From Clostridiales bacterium (lineage in GTDB: Bacteria; Bacillota; Clostridia; Saccharofermentanales; Saccharofermentanaceae), in contig JAFGGR010000115.1 in NCBI GenBank assembly GCA_016930475.1, forward strand, positions 1 to 18,900: a stretch of 18,900 nucleotides of DNA, given 5' to 3'. The notes under the pieces are model-generated. The model did no database searches. It worked only from the letters and a program-made list of their open reading frames with translations, and had not been told where the DNA came from. Numbering within the stretch: position 1 is the stretch's first letter; every line of letters starts with the position of its first letter. Positions 1 to 7,347 of the stretch are shown piece after piece. The translations under genes were made by a program, and so were the position numbers.

Positions 1-942
1 AGCGTCATTCTTCTTGCGGAAGAAATCACAGAAGGCAGTGATACGCCTTATTCAAAGGCCTTGGCAATTGAAAAATGGCTGACAGACAACTGCGAATATA
101 CCCTAACTCCCGGAAATCCGCCCGATAATGTCGATTTTGTCGCTCATTTTCTTGAAACCCGCAAAGGTTACTGCACCTATTACGCCAGCGCCATGACGGT
201 AATGGCACGCTCTTTGGGTGTTCCGGCCCGTTATGTCAACGGTTTTCTTCTCAAACGCAGCCCTTTTATTACGGTCAGAAATAATTACATCTCAACGCAC
301 GCAAACGCTCACGCATGGACCGAGATATACCTGAAAGGAATCGGTTGGATCGCTTTCGACCCATTAGTTTCGGATTCGAGCGAAATCGGCTTTGTCGTAG
401 AACCCGAAAGTAATGGTTCCAATGGCGGCATCATAACACCGACTCCGATCCCGTCAACGACACCGTCCGATAACGACATGACTTCAAATAGCGGCCACCT
501 GGGTTCGAATTCGTTCTTGATCTCGGGCTTGACCATCGCGCTAACCGTTCTGTTTCTGATCTATGTGATCATTCGCGCGATTCTGCTATTTCTTCGACCG
601 GAGGCTCTCAGAAAGTATCTTACGTCCCGGAATCCGGATCTTTCTTCTCGTGTTGAGTCTTGCTACCTGCGCATCCTTAAACAATATGCCTATCTCGGCT
701 ATTCGATCCGTCCGGGTGAGACCGTCTCATCTTTTCTTGAACGCATTGATGCTGTCTGGTTTGAAGATCCTTTCCGCGATATTTTCGATCCTGTCATTCG
801 ACTTCGCTTCGCTCTGTTGGAGCCGACTGAAGATGATTTGATTCATATGACTGCGTACTCGTCCCGTCTCGAACGGCGTCTTATACGAGCCCGCAGCCCC
901 CTGAGATACTTTTTCCGTCGCCTACTCTTCGGTTCCATATAG
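1..942 (+). CDS. Transglutaminase-like membrane protein, C-terminal part (5' end outside window)
   Basis: The reading frame is open from base 1, so the gene starts upstream and only the last 313 residues are seen. A transglutaminase-core domain is visible, with a putative catalytic triad: Cys at about visible residue 58 in GYCTYYASAM, His at 104 in NAHAWTEIYL, and Asp at 120 in AFDPL. A Ser/Thr/Pro-rich linker follows, then one membrane segment (about 172-198), then a C-terminal segment with the RPGET pattern of DUF4129-type tails. This order matches the C-terminal half of TgpA-like proteins, which normally have several N-terminal membrane helices and often sit beside MoxR and DUF58 genes; those would lie outside the window. 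The substrate is unknown. The family is membrane-bound with the transglutaminase domain outside the cytoplasm. The domain call is secure; the biological role is not. Confidence 0.85.
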   Translation, partial: SVILLAEEITEGSDTPYSKALAIEKWLTDNCEYTLTPGNPPDNVDFVAHFLETRKGYCTYYASAMTVMARSLGVPARYVNGFLLKRSPFITVRNNYISTHANAHAWTEIYLKGIGWIAFDPLVSDSSEIGFVVEPESNGSNGGIITPTPIPSTTPSDNDMTSNSGHLGSNSFLISGLTIALTVLFLIYVIIRAILLFLRPEALRKYLTSRNPDLSSRVESCYLRILKQYAYLGYSIRPGETVSSFLERIDAVWFEDPFRDIFDPVIRLRFALLEPTEDDLIHMTAYSSRLERRLIRARSPLRYFFRRLLFGSI

Positions 943-967
943 ACATTCGTCAAATTTTTGCTACAAT
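940..967 (+). promoter_or_regulatory. Sigma-A-type promoter of the padR gene
   Basis: A TAGACA -35 (940-945) and a TACAAT -10 (962-967) are separated by 16 bases, with a TG one base upstream of the -10 (extended -10). The -35 overlaps the stop codon of the transglutaminase gene (940-942). Transcription should begin near 974, leaving a leader of about 30 bases before the ATG at 1006. The match is good, but activity is inferred. Confidence 0.6.
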
Positions 968-1005
968 TAGAGTGGAATCATTGTTTCACTTATTGGGGTA
1001 ATACT

Positions 1006-1362
1006 ATGATTAAACCATCAGCAAAGAGCGGAACGGCTGCAGGAATGCGGGACAACTTTAAGAAGGCAACGGTAGAGATGCTGATTCTGCATCTTTTATC
1101 GTCCAAACCGATGTACGTATACGAGATGATTCAGGCGTTTGAGTCCCGCAGTTCGGGTCTTTATCGCGTGACTACTCTATATCCGGCGATTTATCGGTTG
1201 TTGAAATTCGGATACATTCGGGAGCATGGAAAGAAGGTCTCTGAGGATAATCGACTGAGACGATTCTACGCGATCACCGAGCAGGGTAAAATGTATCTGG
1301 AAAGCCTTCGCGCGGACTTTTACAGTCTCAGCGAAGGAGTCCGGCTCATTCTCGAAGGCTGA
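1006..1362 (+). CDS. PadR-family transcriptional regulator
   Basis: A 118-residue protein with the PadR winged-helix pattern. The recognition region runs MLILHLLSSKPMYVYEMIQA, then the LYRVTTLYPAIYRLLKFGYI segment (helix 3 and following), then the wing RRFYAITEQGKMYL. PadR proteins are usually dimeric repressors of a neighbouring transporter or stress gene, with the signal sensed by a C-terminal helix; here that tail is short. I chose ATG 1006 because GGGG lies seven bases upstream, and because a longer reading from TTG 958 would include the promoter -10. It is the only complete plus-strand gene. It converges on thrC with a five-base gap and no visible terminator. The target is unknown; autoregulation of the adjacent promoter is a reasonable guess only. 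Confidence 0.88.
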   Translation: MIKPSAKSGTAAGMRDNFKKATVEMLILHLLSSKPMYVYEMIQAFESRSSGLYRVTTLYPAIYRLLKFGYIREHGKKVSEDNRLRRFYAITEQGKMYLESLRADFYSLSEGVRLILEG

Positions 1363-1367
1363 CCCGA

Positions 1368-2870
1368 TCAGGGGATCCTCTTTCGCACCTCATCGATCAT
1401 TTCTTGCTTATCGATTACGATATCGTGCCGTATCGGTCTGTCCGCGAGTCCGTCCAGAGCAGGCGGAACGACAAGCCCGCTCTCATCGCCGAGTTCTTGG
1501 ATCAAGACCTCCTGCGATCTTCCTTTGCTGTACCCGTTCCCCAAAAGCGAATCCATGACTGCCTCGACAAATTTATAAGGACTTGCCGTTGACACGAAAA
1601 CGGTCTTAGTCTGATCCCCGGACCGCTGGTAATACCTCCCGTAAACATTAAATCCGACTGCGGTATGCGTATCGATGACGTGGTCGCAACGGTCGTAAGT
1701 GTCGCGGATCGATTTAGTGATTCCGGCCTCGTCCGCAAATCCGCCGACAAACGCAGTCTGGAGTGCACGTAGCGTTACGGGGTCCACTGCGTATTTGCCT
1801 TCTTCCGACAGGCTCTTCATCCATTGATTCACCCGGTCGCTGTCCTTTTCGCTAATCTCGAAAAGCAGGCGCTCTAAATTGGACGAGATCAGAATGTCCA
1901 TCGACGGAGAATTCGTCTTGTAGAATTCGCGTTGACGGTCATATGTACCCGTCCGAAAGAAGTCCGAGAGTACCTTGTTCCGGTTTGATGCGCATACCAG
2001 TTTATGGATCGGTATGCCCATCTTTTTCGCATACCACGCCGCCAGTATGTTTCCGAAGTTTCCGGTAGGAACGACGACATTGATCTTCTCGCCCTCCTCT
2101 AATTTTTCGCTACTGAGTAACGAAACGTACGCGTATACATAATAAGCGATTTGCGGGACCAGTCGTCCCCAATTGATCGAATTGGCGGAGGACAGCATCA
2201 CTCCGCGCGAATCCAGTTCGGCGCGCAGTTCCTCGTCCGCGAAAATCTTCTTGACTCCGGTCTGTGTATCGTCAAAGCATCCCCGGACGGCAATGACATG
2301 AGTATTATCCCCATCTGTCGTCGCCATTTGTAAGCGCTGCGCTTCGGAAACGCCCTCTGAAGGATAGAAAACGAGTACTTCGGTGCCCGGTACATCCTTA
2401 AAGCCTTCAAGTGCCGCTTTGCCGGTATCTCCGGATGTCGCGGTCAGGACCATGATCTTGCGGTCTTCACCGGTCATACGAACGGCTGAAGTCATCAGAT
2501 ACGGCAGAAGCTGTAGCGCGACGTCCTTAAACGCACTCGTCGGACCGTGCCACAACTCCAAGATGAATTCTCTCGAATTGTATTTGTTCAGTTGAACCAC
2601 CGGGATGGGCGGCTCGCCGAAGTTCTCTTCCGAATATGCGATTTCACAGTACTCACGAAGCTCGGCATACTTGAAGTCCGTCAAGTAACGGGACAAAACC
2701 TCGGTCGCGACCAGTGGATAGGGCAGGTCTTTCAACTGCATGATATCGTCGCGAGTCAGAAGCGGAATGCTCTCGGGAACGAAGAGCCCTCCGTCCGGAG
2801 CAATGCCTGCTTTGATCACCTCCGCCGATGAAAACTTCCCGGGATATCCTCTGGTGCTGATGTACTTCAT
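1368..2870 (-). CDS. thrC: Threonine synthase
   Basis: A 500-residue PLP enzyme converting O-phosphohomoserine to threonine and phosphate, the last step of threonine synthesis. The N-terminus STRGYPGKFSSAEVIKAGIA with APDGGLFVP is typical. The PLP lysine is Lys115 in LWHGPTSAFKDVALQ, the phosphate-binding loop is TATSGDTGKAA, and PTGNFGN follows. Length fits the long (fungal/E. coli-like) class rather than the short plant-like one. The frame is open back to 3011, but ATG 2870 is chosen because GGAGG (2876-2880) stands five bases upstream and the family N-terminus begins there. It is the last gene of the long minus-strand block, 34 bases after the TPR-like protein. No terminator is visible before the convergent padR gene. 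Confidence 0.96.
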   Translation of the reverse strand: MKYISTRGYPGKFSSAEVIKAGIAPDGGLFVPESIPLLTRDDIMQLKDLPYPLVATEVLSRYLTDFKYAELREYCEIAYSEENFGEPPIPVVQLNKYNSREFILELWHGPTSAFKDVALQLLPYLMTSAVRMTGEDRKIMVLTATSGDTGKAALEGFKDVPGTEVLVFYPSEGVSEAQRLQMATTDGDNTHVIAVRGCFDDTQTGVKKIFADEELRAELDSRGVMLSSANSINWGRLVPQIAYYVYAYVSLLSSEKLEEGEKINVVVPTGNFGNILAAWYAKKMGIPIHKLVCASNRNKVLSDFFRTGTYDRQREFYKTNSPSMDILISSNLERLLFEISEKDSDRVNQWMKSLSEEGKYAVDPVTLRALQTAFVGGFADEAGITKSIRDTYDRCDHVIDTHTAVGFNVYGRYYQRSGDQTKTVFVSTASPYKFVEAVMDSLLGNGYSKGRSQEVLIQELGDESGLVVPPALDGLADRPIRHDIVIDKQEMIDEVRKRIP

Positions 2871-2904
2871 GTCTTCCTCCGTTAGTATTATATCGTTGAC
2901 CGAA

Positions 2905-3777
2905 TCAGGACGTTTGGTCTTCGGCAGTCGTTTCGGCCGGGCTAAATTCCGACTCGTAGAGCCGGAGGATTTCTGAAATTTCGGGATCCGCGCTCTTCTC
3001 GTACAGCGCACCCGTCAAATATTCTAATTTTTCGTTTGCATTATCTCGCTCTTTCACCCGGTCGATCTCCGGAAGGATCCAAAGCGTCGTTAAGAAATAG
3101 AGCCCGGTCAAAAGCAGTATCGCGCCGAGAATGATGAGTGTTATACGCAGTTTCTCGGCTGGAGTCTTGGGAATGGATACATCGATTTCATCATCCGGCA
3201 ATTCACCGTTCGATGAAGTCGACTGCATGAGGATCTCTCTTCTTTCACGGTCCGTAGCCATCTTGGTCCGGTTCGGGTGTCGCGAGGCTTTCATCAGGAT
3301 CGGCGCTTGCATATGCGTGCGCGGACGTATTTGATTTTCCTCTTGGACTAATGGATTCGACTTCGGGATCACGGAGGAGATCAGTGCTTTGGCAGGGTTA
3401 TTGTCCTCCGGCGTCTGCGCTTTAGCGGAGCGTTCAACACCGGCATCCCGACTGCAAACCTGTGCCAGATACGTTAATTCCTCGGATCGCAGACCTACTT
3501 CCAACGCATGCTGAAAACTTGCGGACGCGCGATTCATCTTACCGTCGATCGCAAGACAAATTCCATATAATAAAGCCGCTTCGCCCCAATCCGGGAAACG
3601 AGTCAATAATTTTCGAAGAGCGATCGCGGAGATATCCGCGCTATCGGATCCCGCCATAGAGAGAGCCCTGTTATACTGCTTCAAAACCGCCTCTTGGTCT
3701 TCACCCGACATACTGAAGCGAAGCAGGTCCCGATTTTCAATCGGCGGAATCGATTTGGCGGCTTCAGACCAGTCCAT
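2905..3777 (-). CDS. TPR-like single-pass membrane protein of unknown function
   Basis: A 290-residue protein that I do not recognise as a named family. Residues about 25-110 look like degenerate tetratricopeptide helices (LTRFPDWGEAALLYGICLAI, then NRASASFQHALEVG). A polar, probably disordered linker (about 115-205) follows, then one membrane helix (about 210-236, LRITLIILGAILLLTGLYF), then a short charged tail that may form a coiled coil. By the positive-inside pattern the TPR part is probably cytoplasmic. Its ATG directly abuts the folC stop (TGAATG), with AGGAG inside the folC end, so translation is probably coupled. The neighbours folC and thrC do not explain its role. It could be a scaffold or a divisome-type accessory protein, but nothing in the sequence decides that. 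Confidence 0.75.
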   Translation of the reverse strand: MDWSEAAKSIPPIENRDLLRFSMSGEDQEAVLKQYNRALSMAGSDSADISAIALRKLLTRFPDWGEAALLYGICLAIDGKMNRASASFQHALEVGLRSEELTYLAQVCSRDAGVERSAKAQTPEDNNPAKALISSVIPKSNPLVQEENQIRPRTHMQAPILMKASRHPNRTKMATDRERREILMQSTSSNGELPDDEIDVSIPKTPAEKLRITLIILGAILLLTGLYFLTTLWILPEIDRVKERDNANEKLEYLTGALYEKSADPEISEILRLYESEFSPAETTAEDQTS

Positions 3778-5205
3778 TCAATCCTTCTCCTCTCGGTCCA
3801 TCTGAAAAACGGCACGTACCTGTCCGATCAAATACAGGGATCCGACGCATAGGATCGGAGCTCCGTCGCTTTGAGAGCGGATGAACGCATCCCTGCACGT
3901 CGCTTCCGCGTCCTCGGACGCATGGATATTGTCCTGAATATTATACATACTCGGCATTCGGTTGTAAAACGAGGAATTCTCTTCGATCTCCTTATTGAAG
4001 GTATCGGCAAGTGCCTGCGCCGATAAACTCCGTTTCTGATCGACGGTAACGCAAATCACTTCACACAAGGAAAAAGAAACGGTGCGCATCAGGACACGAA
4101 CGATCTCCGGGTAATTCTTGTCCCTCATGACGCCGATGATCAACCGTGGCGGAGTTTCGCAAAACTTTGCGCCGTACGATTCATTCAACGCCTCGCAAAA
4201 CGCCTCCATACCTTGCGGATTATGCGCGCCGTCTAGGATCACGATCGGGTCAATGCACATCAATTCGTTTCTGCCCTTCCACACCGCTTGGGAAAGACCG
4301 TGTTGAAGCGCCTCCTCGGACACAGACGAATAAACGGCACGTGCGGCCAGCGTGGCATTCAGGGCTTGGTGACGGCCGATAAAGCCGATAAACTGAGGGT
4401 CTTTCAGAAATTTCAGTTGAAGATATTGTCCTCCTTCAACGGGAGTGCGAAGAAGTATGTCGCCGGATGAAACGACAGTAAGCGGTGATCGGAGTTCCGT
4501 GCAAATCCGCGACATGACGCCTCCGACCGTACGGGCATCGTGTTCGGAAAGAAGGGCCTCATCCGGAGAAAGCAGGAATACGGGACGACCCGGCTTGATA
4601 ATGCCCGCCTTCTCCCCCGCGATCTGTCCGATGGTCTCTCCGAGACAATCCGTATGATCATACCCGATGGCGGTGATCACCGAGCAAATCGGATCTTCGA
4701 TAATGTTGGTCGAATCCAGTCTCCCGCCGAGCCCGGTCTCTAAAACGACGCAATCACACTGCTGTTCGCAGAAATAAACAAAAGCGGCCGCCGTCACAAG
4801 CTCAAACTCGGTCGGGTGCTCCTGCCCCTCGAAAAGCATTCGGCGGACTGCTTCCGTGATACGACCGCCGATCTCCTCGAGCGCTTCCGACGGGATCTCC
4901 CCGTACGCGTCGTTGTCGTGGTATATTGATAAGCCTTCTTTCCCGTCCAGTATCCGGATCCGCTCGGAAAAACGCTCCAGGTATGGCGATGTATAGACCC
5001 CGACCTTCCGACCGCTTGCGGCAAGTGCCGCGGCGATGAAAGTAACGACCGAGCCCTTGCCGTTGGTCCCGGCAACATGAATACAGGAAAGCTCTTTGTG
5101 CTGATCTCCGAGTATCCCCATCAACGAACGCATCCGCTCCAGCCCGAGTCGGATCCCAAATCGGTTTGCCGATAGGAAAATCTCCGGAACCGTCTTATCG
5201 TTCAT
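3778..5205 (-). CDS. folC: Folylpolyglutamate synthase / dihydrofolate synthase
   Basis: A 475-residue Mur-ligase-family enzyme that adds glutamate to (dihydro)folates or dihydropteroate using ATP. Diagnostic motifs in order: P-loop AGTNGKGSVV (about residues 45-54), TSPYLERFSERI, the central TAIGYDHTDCLGETIGQIA with EKAGIIKPG, and the C-terminal DGAHNPQGMEAF. It is slightly longer than typical family members, partly through an acidic stretch near residues 90-110. Start ATG 5205 is chosen because AAGGA lies eight bases upstream and the family N-terminus follows; it overlaps the end of the gtrA-like gene by 11 bases. Whether it also has dihydrofolate synthase activity cannot be read by eye. 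Expression is probably coupled to both neighbours. Confidence 0.95.
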   Translation of the reverse strand: MNDKTVPEIFLSANRFGIRLGLERMRSLMGILGDQHKELSCIHVAGTNGKGSVVTFIAAALAASGRKVGVYTSPYLERFSERIRILDGKEGLSIYHDNDAYGEIPSEALEEIGGRITEAVRRMLFEGQEHPTEFELVTAAAFVYFCEQQCDCVVLETGLGGRLDSTNIIEDPICSVITAIGYDHTDCLGETIGQIAGEKAGIIKPGRPVFLLSPDEALLSEHDARTVGGVMSRICTELRSPLTVVSSGDILLRTPVEGGQYLQLKFLKDPQFIGFIGRHQALNATLAARAVYSSVSEEALQHGLSQAVWKGRNELMCIDPIVILDGAHNPQGMEAFCEALNESYGAKFCETPPRLIIGVMRDKNYPEIVRVLMRTVSFSLCEVICVTVDQKRSLSAQALADTFNKEIEENSSFYNRMPSMYNIQDNIHASEDAEATCRDAFIRSQSDGAPILCVGSLYLIGQVRAVFQMDREEKD

Positions 5206-5776
5206 CGGCACCGTCCTTACCGAATGATTCCGGCGGTTCGCTCTCCAAATTTTCCGGTAGGGCCTTCTTTTTTCTGAAGACGAACCACTTGCTGAAGAAA
5301 TAATTAGCGGGAACCACGGCAAGAAAGGAGTTGACCATTTTGATCACGAATTCCCAGTTGAATTGGATCATTTTCAAATCGATAGATATTGACTTCGTGG
5401 GGATCCCCGTCGCCTTTTCAAACACAAACAGCATCAGAAAAAAAAGAAGGGTCTCGAAAAGAACGAGCGACGCGATGCGTGCCGAGAAGAAATGAAACAT
5501 TTCCTTGAAAAAGGGACCTTTTGATTTAAATACCCAGGCGCGGTTTGTGAGAAACGCGAATGTGACCGCCGCGATCCACGAAACCGTGTTCGTTATGATA
5601 AGAAAAAGTTTGAAGGGGTCGCTTTTCCCTTCGAAAATGGCTTGAAAAAGCCTGAAAACTACGGCAAAGACCAAAGTTGTCAATCCGCCGAAAAGCAGGT
5701 ACATGAACACTTCGCGTTGCTTCATTCTTTTCGGAGAAAGCGACTCATCGCCGCGTATGAATTCCTTCAAAGACAT
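5195..5776 (-). CDS. GtrA-family membrane protein
   Basis: A 193-residue protein with four predicted membrane helices (about 24-45, 57-76, 98-119, 143-165) and the GtrA hallmark after helix 2, LTNRAWVFKSK. A second aromatic/basic motif (NYFFSKWFVFRKKK) follows helix 4. GtrA-like proteins are thought to move lipid-linked sugars (undecaprenyl-phosphate-glucose or similar) across the membrane for polysaccharide or teichoic acid decoration. Here no glycosyltransferase lies next to it. Instead it follows two exported surface proteins, one base after the stop of the nearer one, with GAGGAG upstream of ATG 5776. This suggests a role in the cell envelope. The last residues are charged and acidic and overlap the folC start. 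The family call is firm; the substrate is unknown. Confidence 0.88.
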   Translation of the reverse strand: MSLKEFIRGDESLSPKRMKQREVFMYLLFGGLTTLVFAVVFRLFQAIFEGKSDPFKLFLIITNTVSWIAAVTFAFLTNRAWVFKSKGPFFKEMFHFFSARIASLVLFETLLFFLMLFVFEKATGIPTKSISIDLKMIQFNWEFVIKMVNSFLAVVPANYFFSKWFVFRKKKALPENLESEPPESFGKDGADER

Positions 5777-5777
5777 T

Positions 5778-7268
5778 CTATACTCTCCTCACCTTTGGTG
5801 TGCGTGGCCTGCGCTTCCGCACCTGAAAAATGACCAGGGCCAACATCGCGGCTTCGGCGACGGACAGAACCAAGAAAATAATGAACAAGGTAAGGAAGAG
5901 CGGCGAATCCGACTTCTTGACCGCGCAATAGGGATACACATCGTTGTTCTTGGCATCTACGGTATAGAAACGGGATTTCCCGGAATCGTCTTGCATGTAG
6001 AAGATTTTGACCCGACCGTCCTCTGAAACATATCCCTGAACGGATTGACCCCGGAAAGAGATCACAGCGGGCGAAAAACCTTCGGGCAAAGGAACTCCGG
6101 CCGGAAGAGGAACAACGGTCAATAATTGAGAAAGACGAAAAAATACATTCTGAGCGTCGAATGCAAGGACCGTATTGGATGCCGGTGAATATACGTGCAG
6201 ACCGGGTTCTCCCGAAGGCCCTGAAAGATACAGCAAGACATCCTTCATACCGTCCATTCGAAAAGCCGGAACGATCCGGTTCTCCAACAGGATCTCGCTC
6301 TGATAGAAATCCGGGGGGATCGAAAGAGTATCAGAGAAATCCTCAAATTTATAAGTGACACCGAACGAATCGGTCACCGTAGCTCCCGGGGGCACAAAAC
6401 TTTTCTCCCGAGTCACCACAACGGTGTATTCCAAGGTGGTTTTCAAATCCTGCGCCAAAACGCTGACCTTAAGTATGTTATCCCCGACCGCCAGTCCCGT
6501 TTGGCCGGTTACGAATACCTGAGACGATCTGCTTCCCGGAACAAAGTCGACGACCAAATCTGTTACCGACCGGGGCACCGAAGCGTTATATTTGAAAATA
6601 CCCGGTGAAAAGTCCGGAGCTAATGTCGTCCCTTCAATTTCAAGCGAAGACAGTGACGCATCAGATGAGACCAAAATATTAACGGGGACCGAGGCAGGCG
6701 ATCCCGTGTGAACGGTAACCGATTCGAACGCGCTGTTTCGGAAGCCGGCTGCGTTGCTGATCCAGAATCGAAGTTCGCTCTTTGAGGATTCCAACACCTC
6801 AAAGTAGATACGAAACAAGACCGTTAGCTCATTACGATTCATGGATGGGTCCGCCGGCGGACTGATCGGGTTCCCGTCCAAATCTACTGTCGGCGCGGTC
6901 TGGTTCGCCAGTATTTGAGCCTCGACCGTCTCATCAATGCCGCTGACCGCGATCACGCCCGTGCTTGATGAATGCTCAATAACAAAGGTGGATGGGAGAT
7001 CCGGGCCTCGTTCCAGACCGGCAAAGGAGACGCCGGAGGAATCAAACTGAATCTCGATCGGGCCGAGTCGGGTCAGATTGGGAAACATGTCTACCGTCAC
7101 ATCGACCGTTACTGTCGCACCCGGATCGATCGGAGTCGAGTCGGCTCGGAGCTGGACCGTAACCGCCGATGCGGCGGAAACGCGGGAGATATATAGCGTC
7201 GACACGACCGCAACGATCAAGACCAGTGCGGCGAATGAAATGAGTGTCTTATCCTTATGTCTTATCAT
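5778..7268 (-). CDS. Exported surface protein with cohesin-like and cadherin-like beta-sandwich domains and a C-terminal anchor
   Basis: A 496-residue protein. A signal peptide (about 1-33) has a likely cleavage site after VSA. Residues about 36-195 resemble a cohesin-type beta sandwich: VTVQLRADSTPIDPGATVTV, then alternating strands and VLFRIYFEVLE. Residues about 205-288 are a cadherin-like beta-sandwich (PF12733 type): SLSSLEIEGTTLAPDFSPGI, then YTVVVTRE. Residues about 290-450 are an unrecognised extracellular region. A membrane helix (about 457-481) is followed by a very basic tail (RKRRPRTPKVRRV), so the bulk is outside and the tail inside. Start choice is awkward: ATG 7268 has GAGGAG almost touching it, and TTG 7277 in the same frame also lacks a well-spaced site. 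It lies between the glucosaminidase and GtrA genes. No dockerin is seen in the window. Domain assignments are by pattern only. Confidence 0.72.
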   Translation of the reverse strand: MIRHKDKTLISFAALVLIVAVVSTLYISRVSAASAVTVQLRADSTPIDPGATVTVDVTVDMFPNLTRLGPIEIQFDSSGVSFAGLERGPDLPSTFVIEHSSSTGVIAVSGIDETVEAQILANQTAPTVDLDGNPISPPADPSMNRNELTVLFRIYFEVLESSKSELRFWISNAAGFRNSAFESVTVHTGSPASVPVNILVSSDASLSSLEIEGTTLAPDFSPGIFKYNASVPRSVTDLVVDFVPGSRSSQVFVTGQTGLAVGDNILKVSVLAQDLKTTLEYTVVVTREKSFVPPGATVTDSFGVTYKFEDFSDTLSIPPDFYQSEILLENRIVPAFRMDGMKDVLLYLSGPSGEPGLHVYSPASNTVLAFDAQNVFFRLSQLLTVVPLPAGVPLPEGFSPAVISFRGQSVQGYVSEDGRVKIFYMQDDSGKSRFYTVDAKNNDVYPYCAVKKSDSPLFLTLFIIFLVLSVAEAAMLALVIFQVRKRRPRTPKVRRV

Positions 7269-7315
7269 TCTCCTCAAGCCTTTCCGTCGATTTCATGATG
7301 CTTATGACAAGAGTT

Positions 7316-7321
7316 ATTATA
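7316..7321 (-). promoter_or_regulatory. Possible internal promoter -10 before the cohesin-like gene
   Basis: A perfect TATAAT lies in the 79-base gap between the glucosaminidase stop and the next gene, the largest gap inside the block. The -35 region is poor (TTTATT at a 17-base spacing). If used, transcription would start near 7309, giving a leader of about 40 bases. It is weak evidence for independent expression of the downstream genes. Confidence 0.3.
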
Positions 7322-7347
7322 CACGTTCACCCTTCTTCAATAAACGG

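Noticed and set aside
2887..2892. TATAAT on the minus strand just upstream of thrC
   Set aside because: The start would fall about at position 2880, inside the thrC ribosome site, and no -35 is present. Probably chance in an AT-rich gap.
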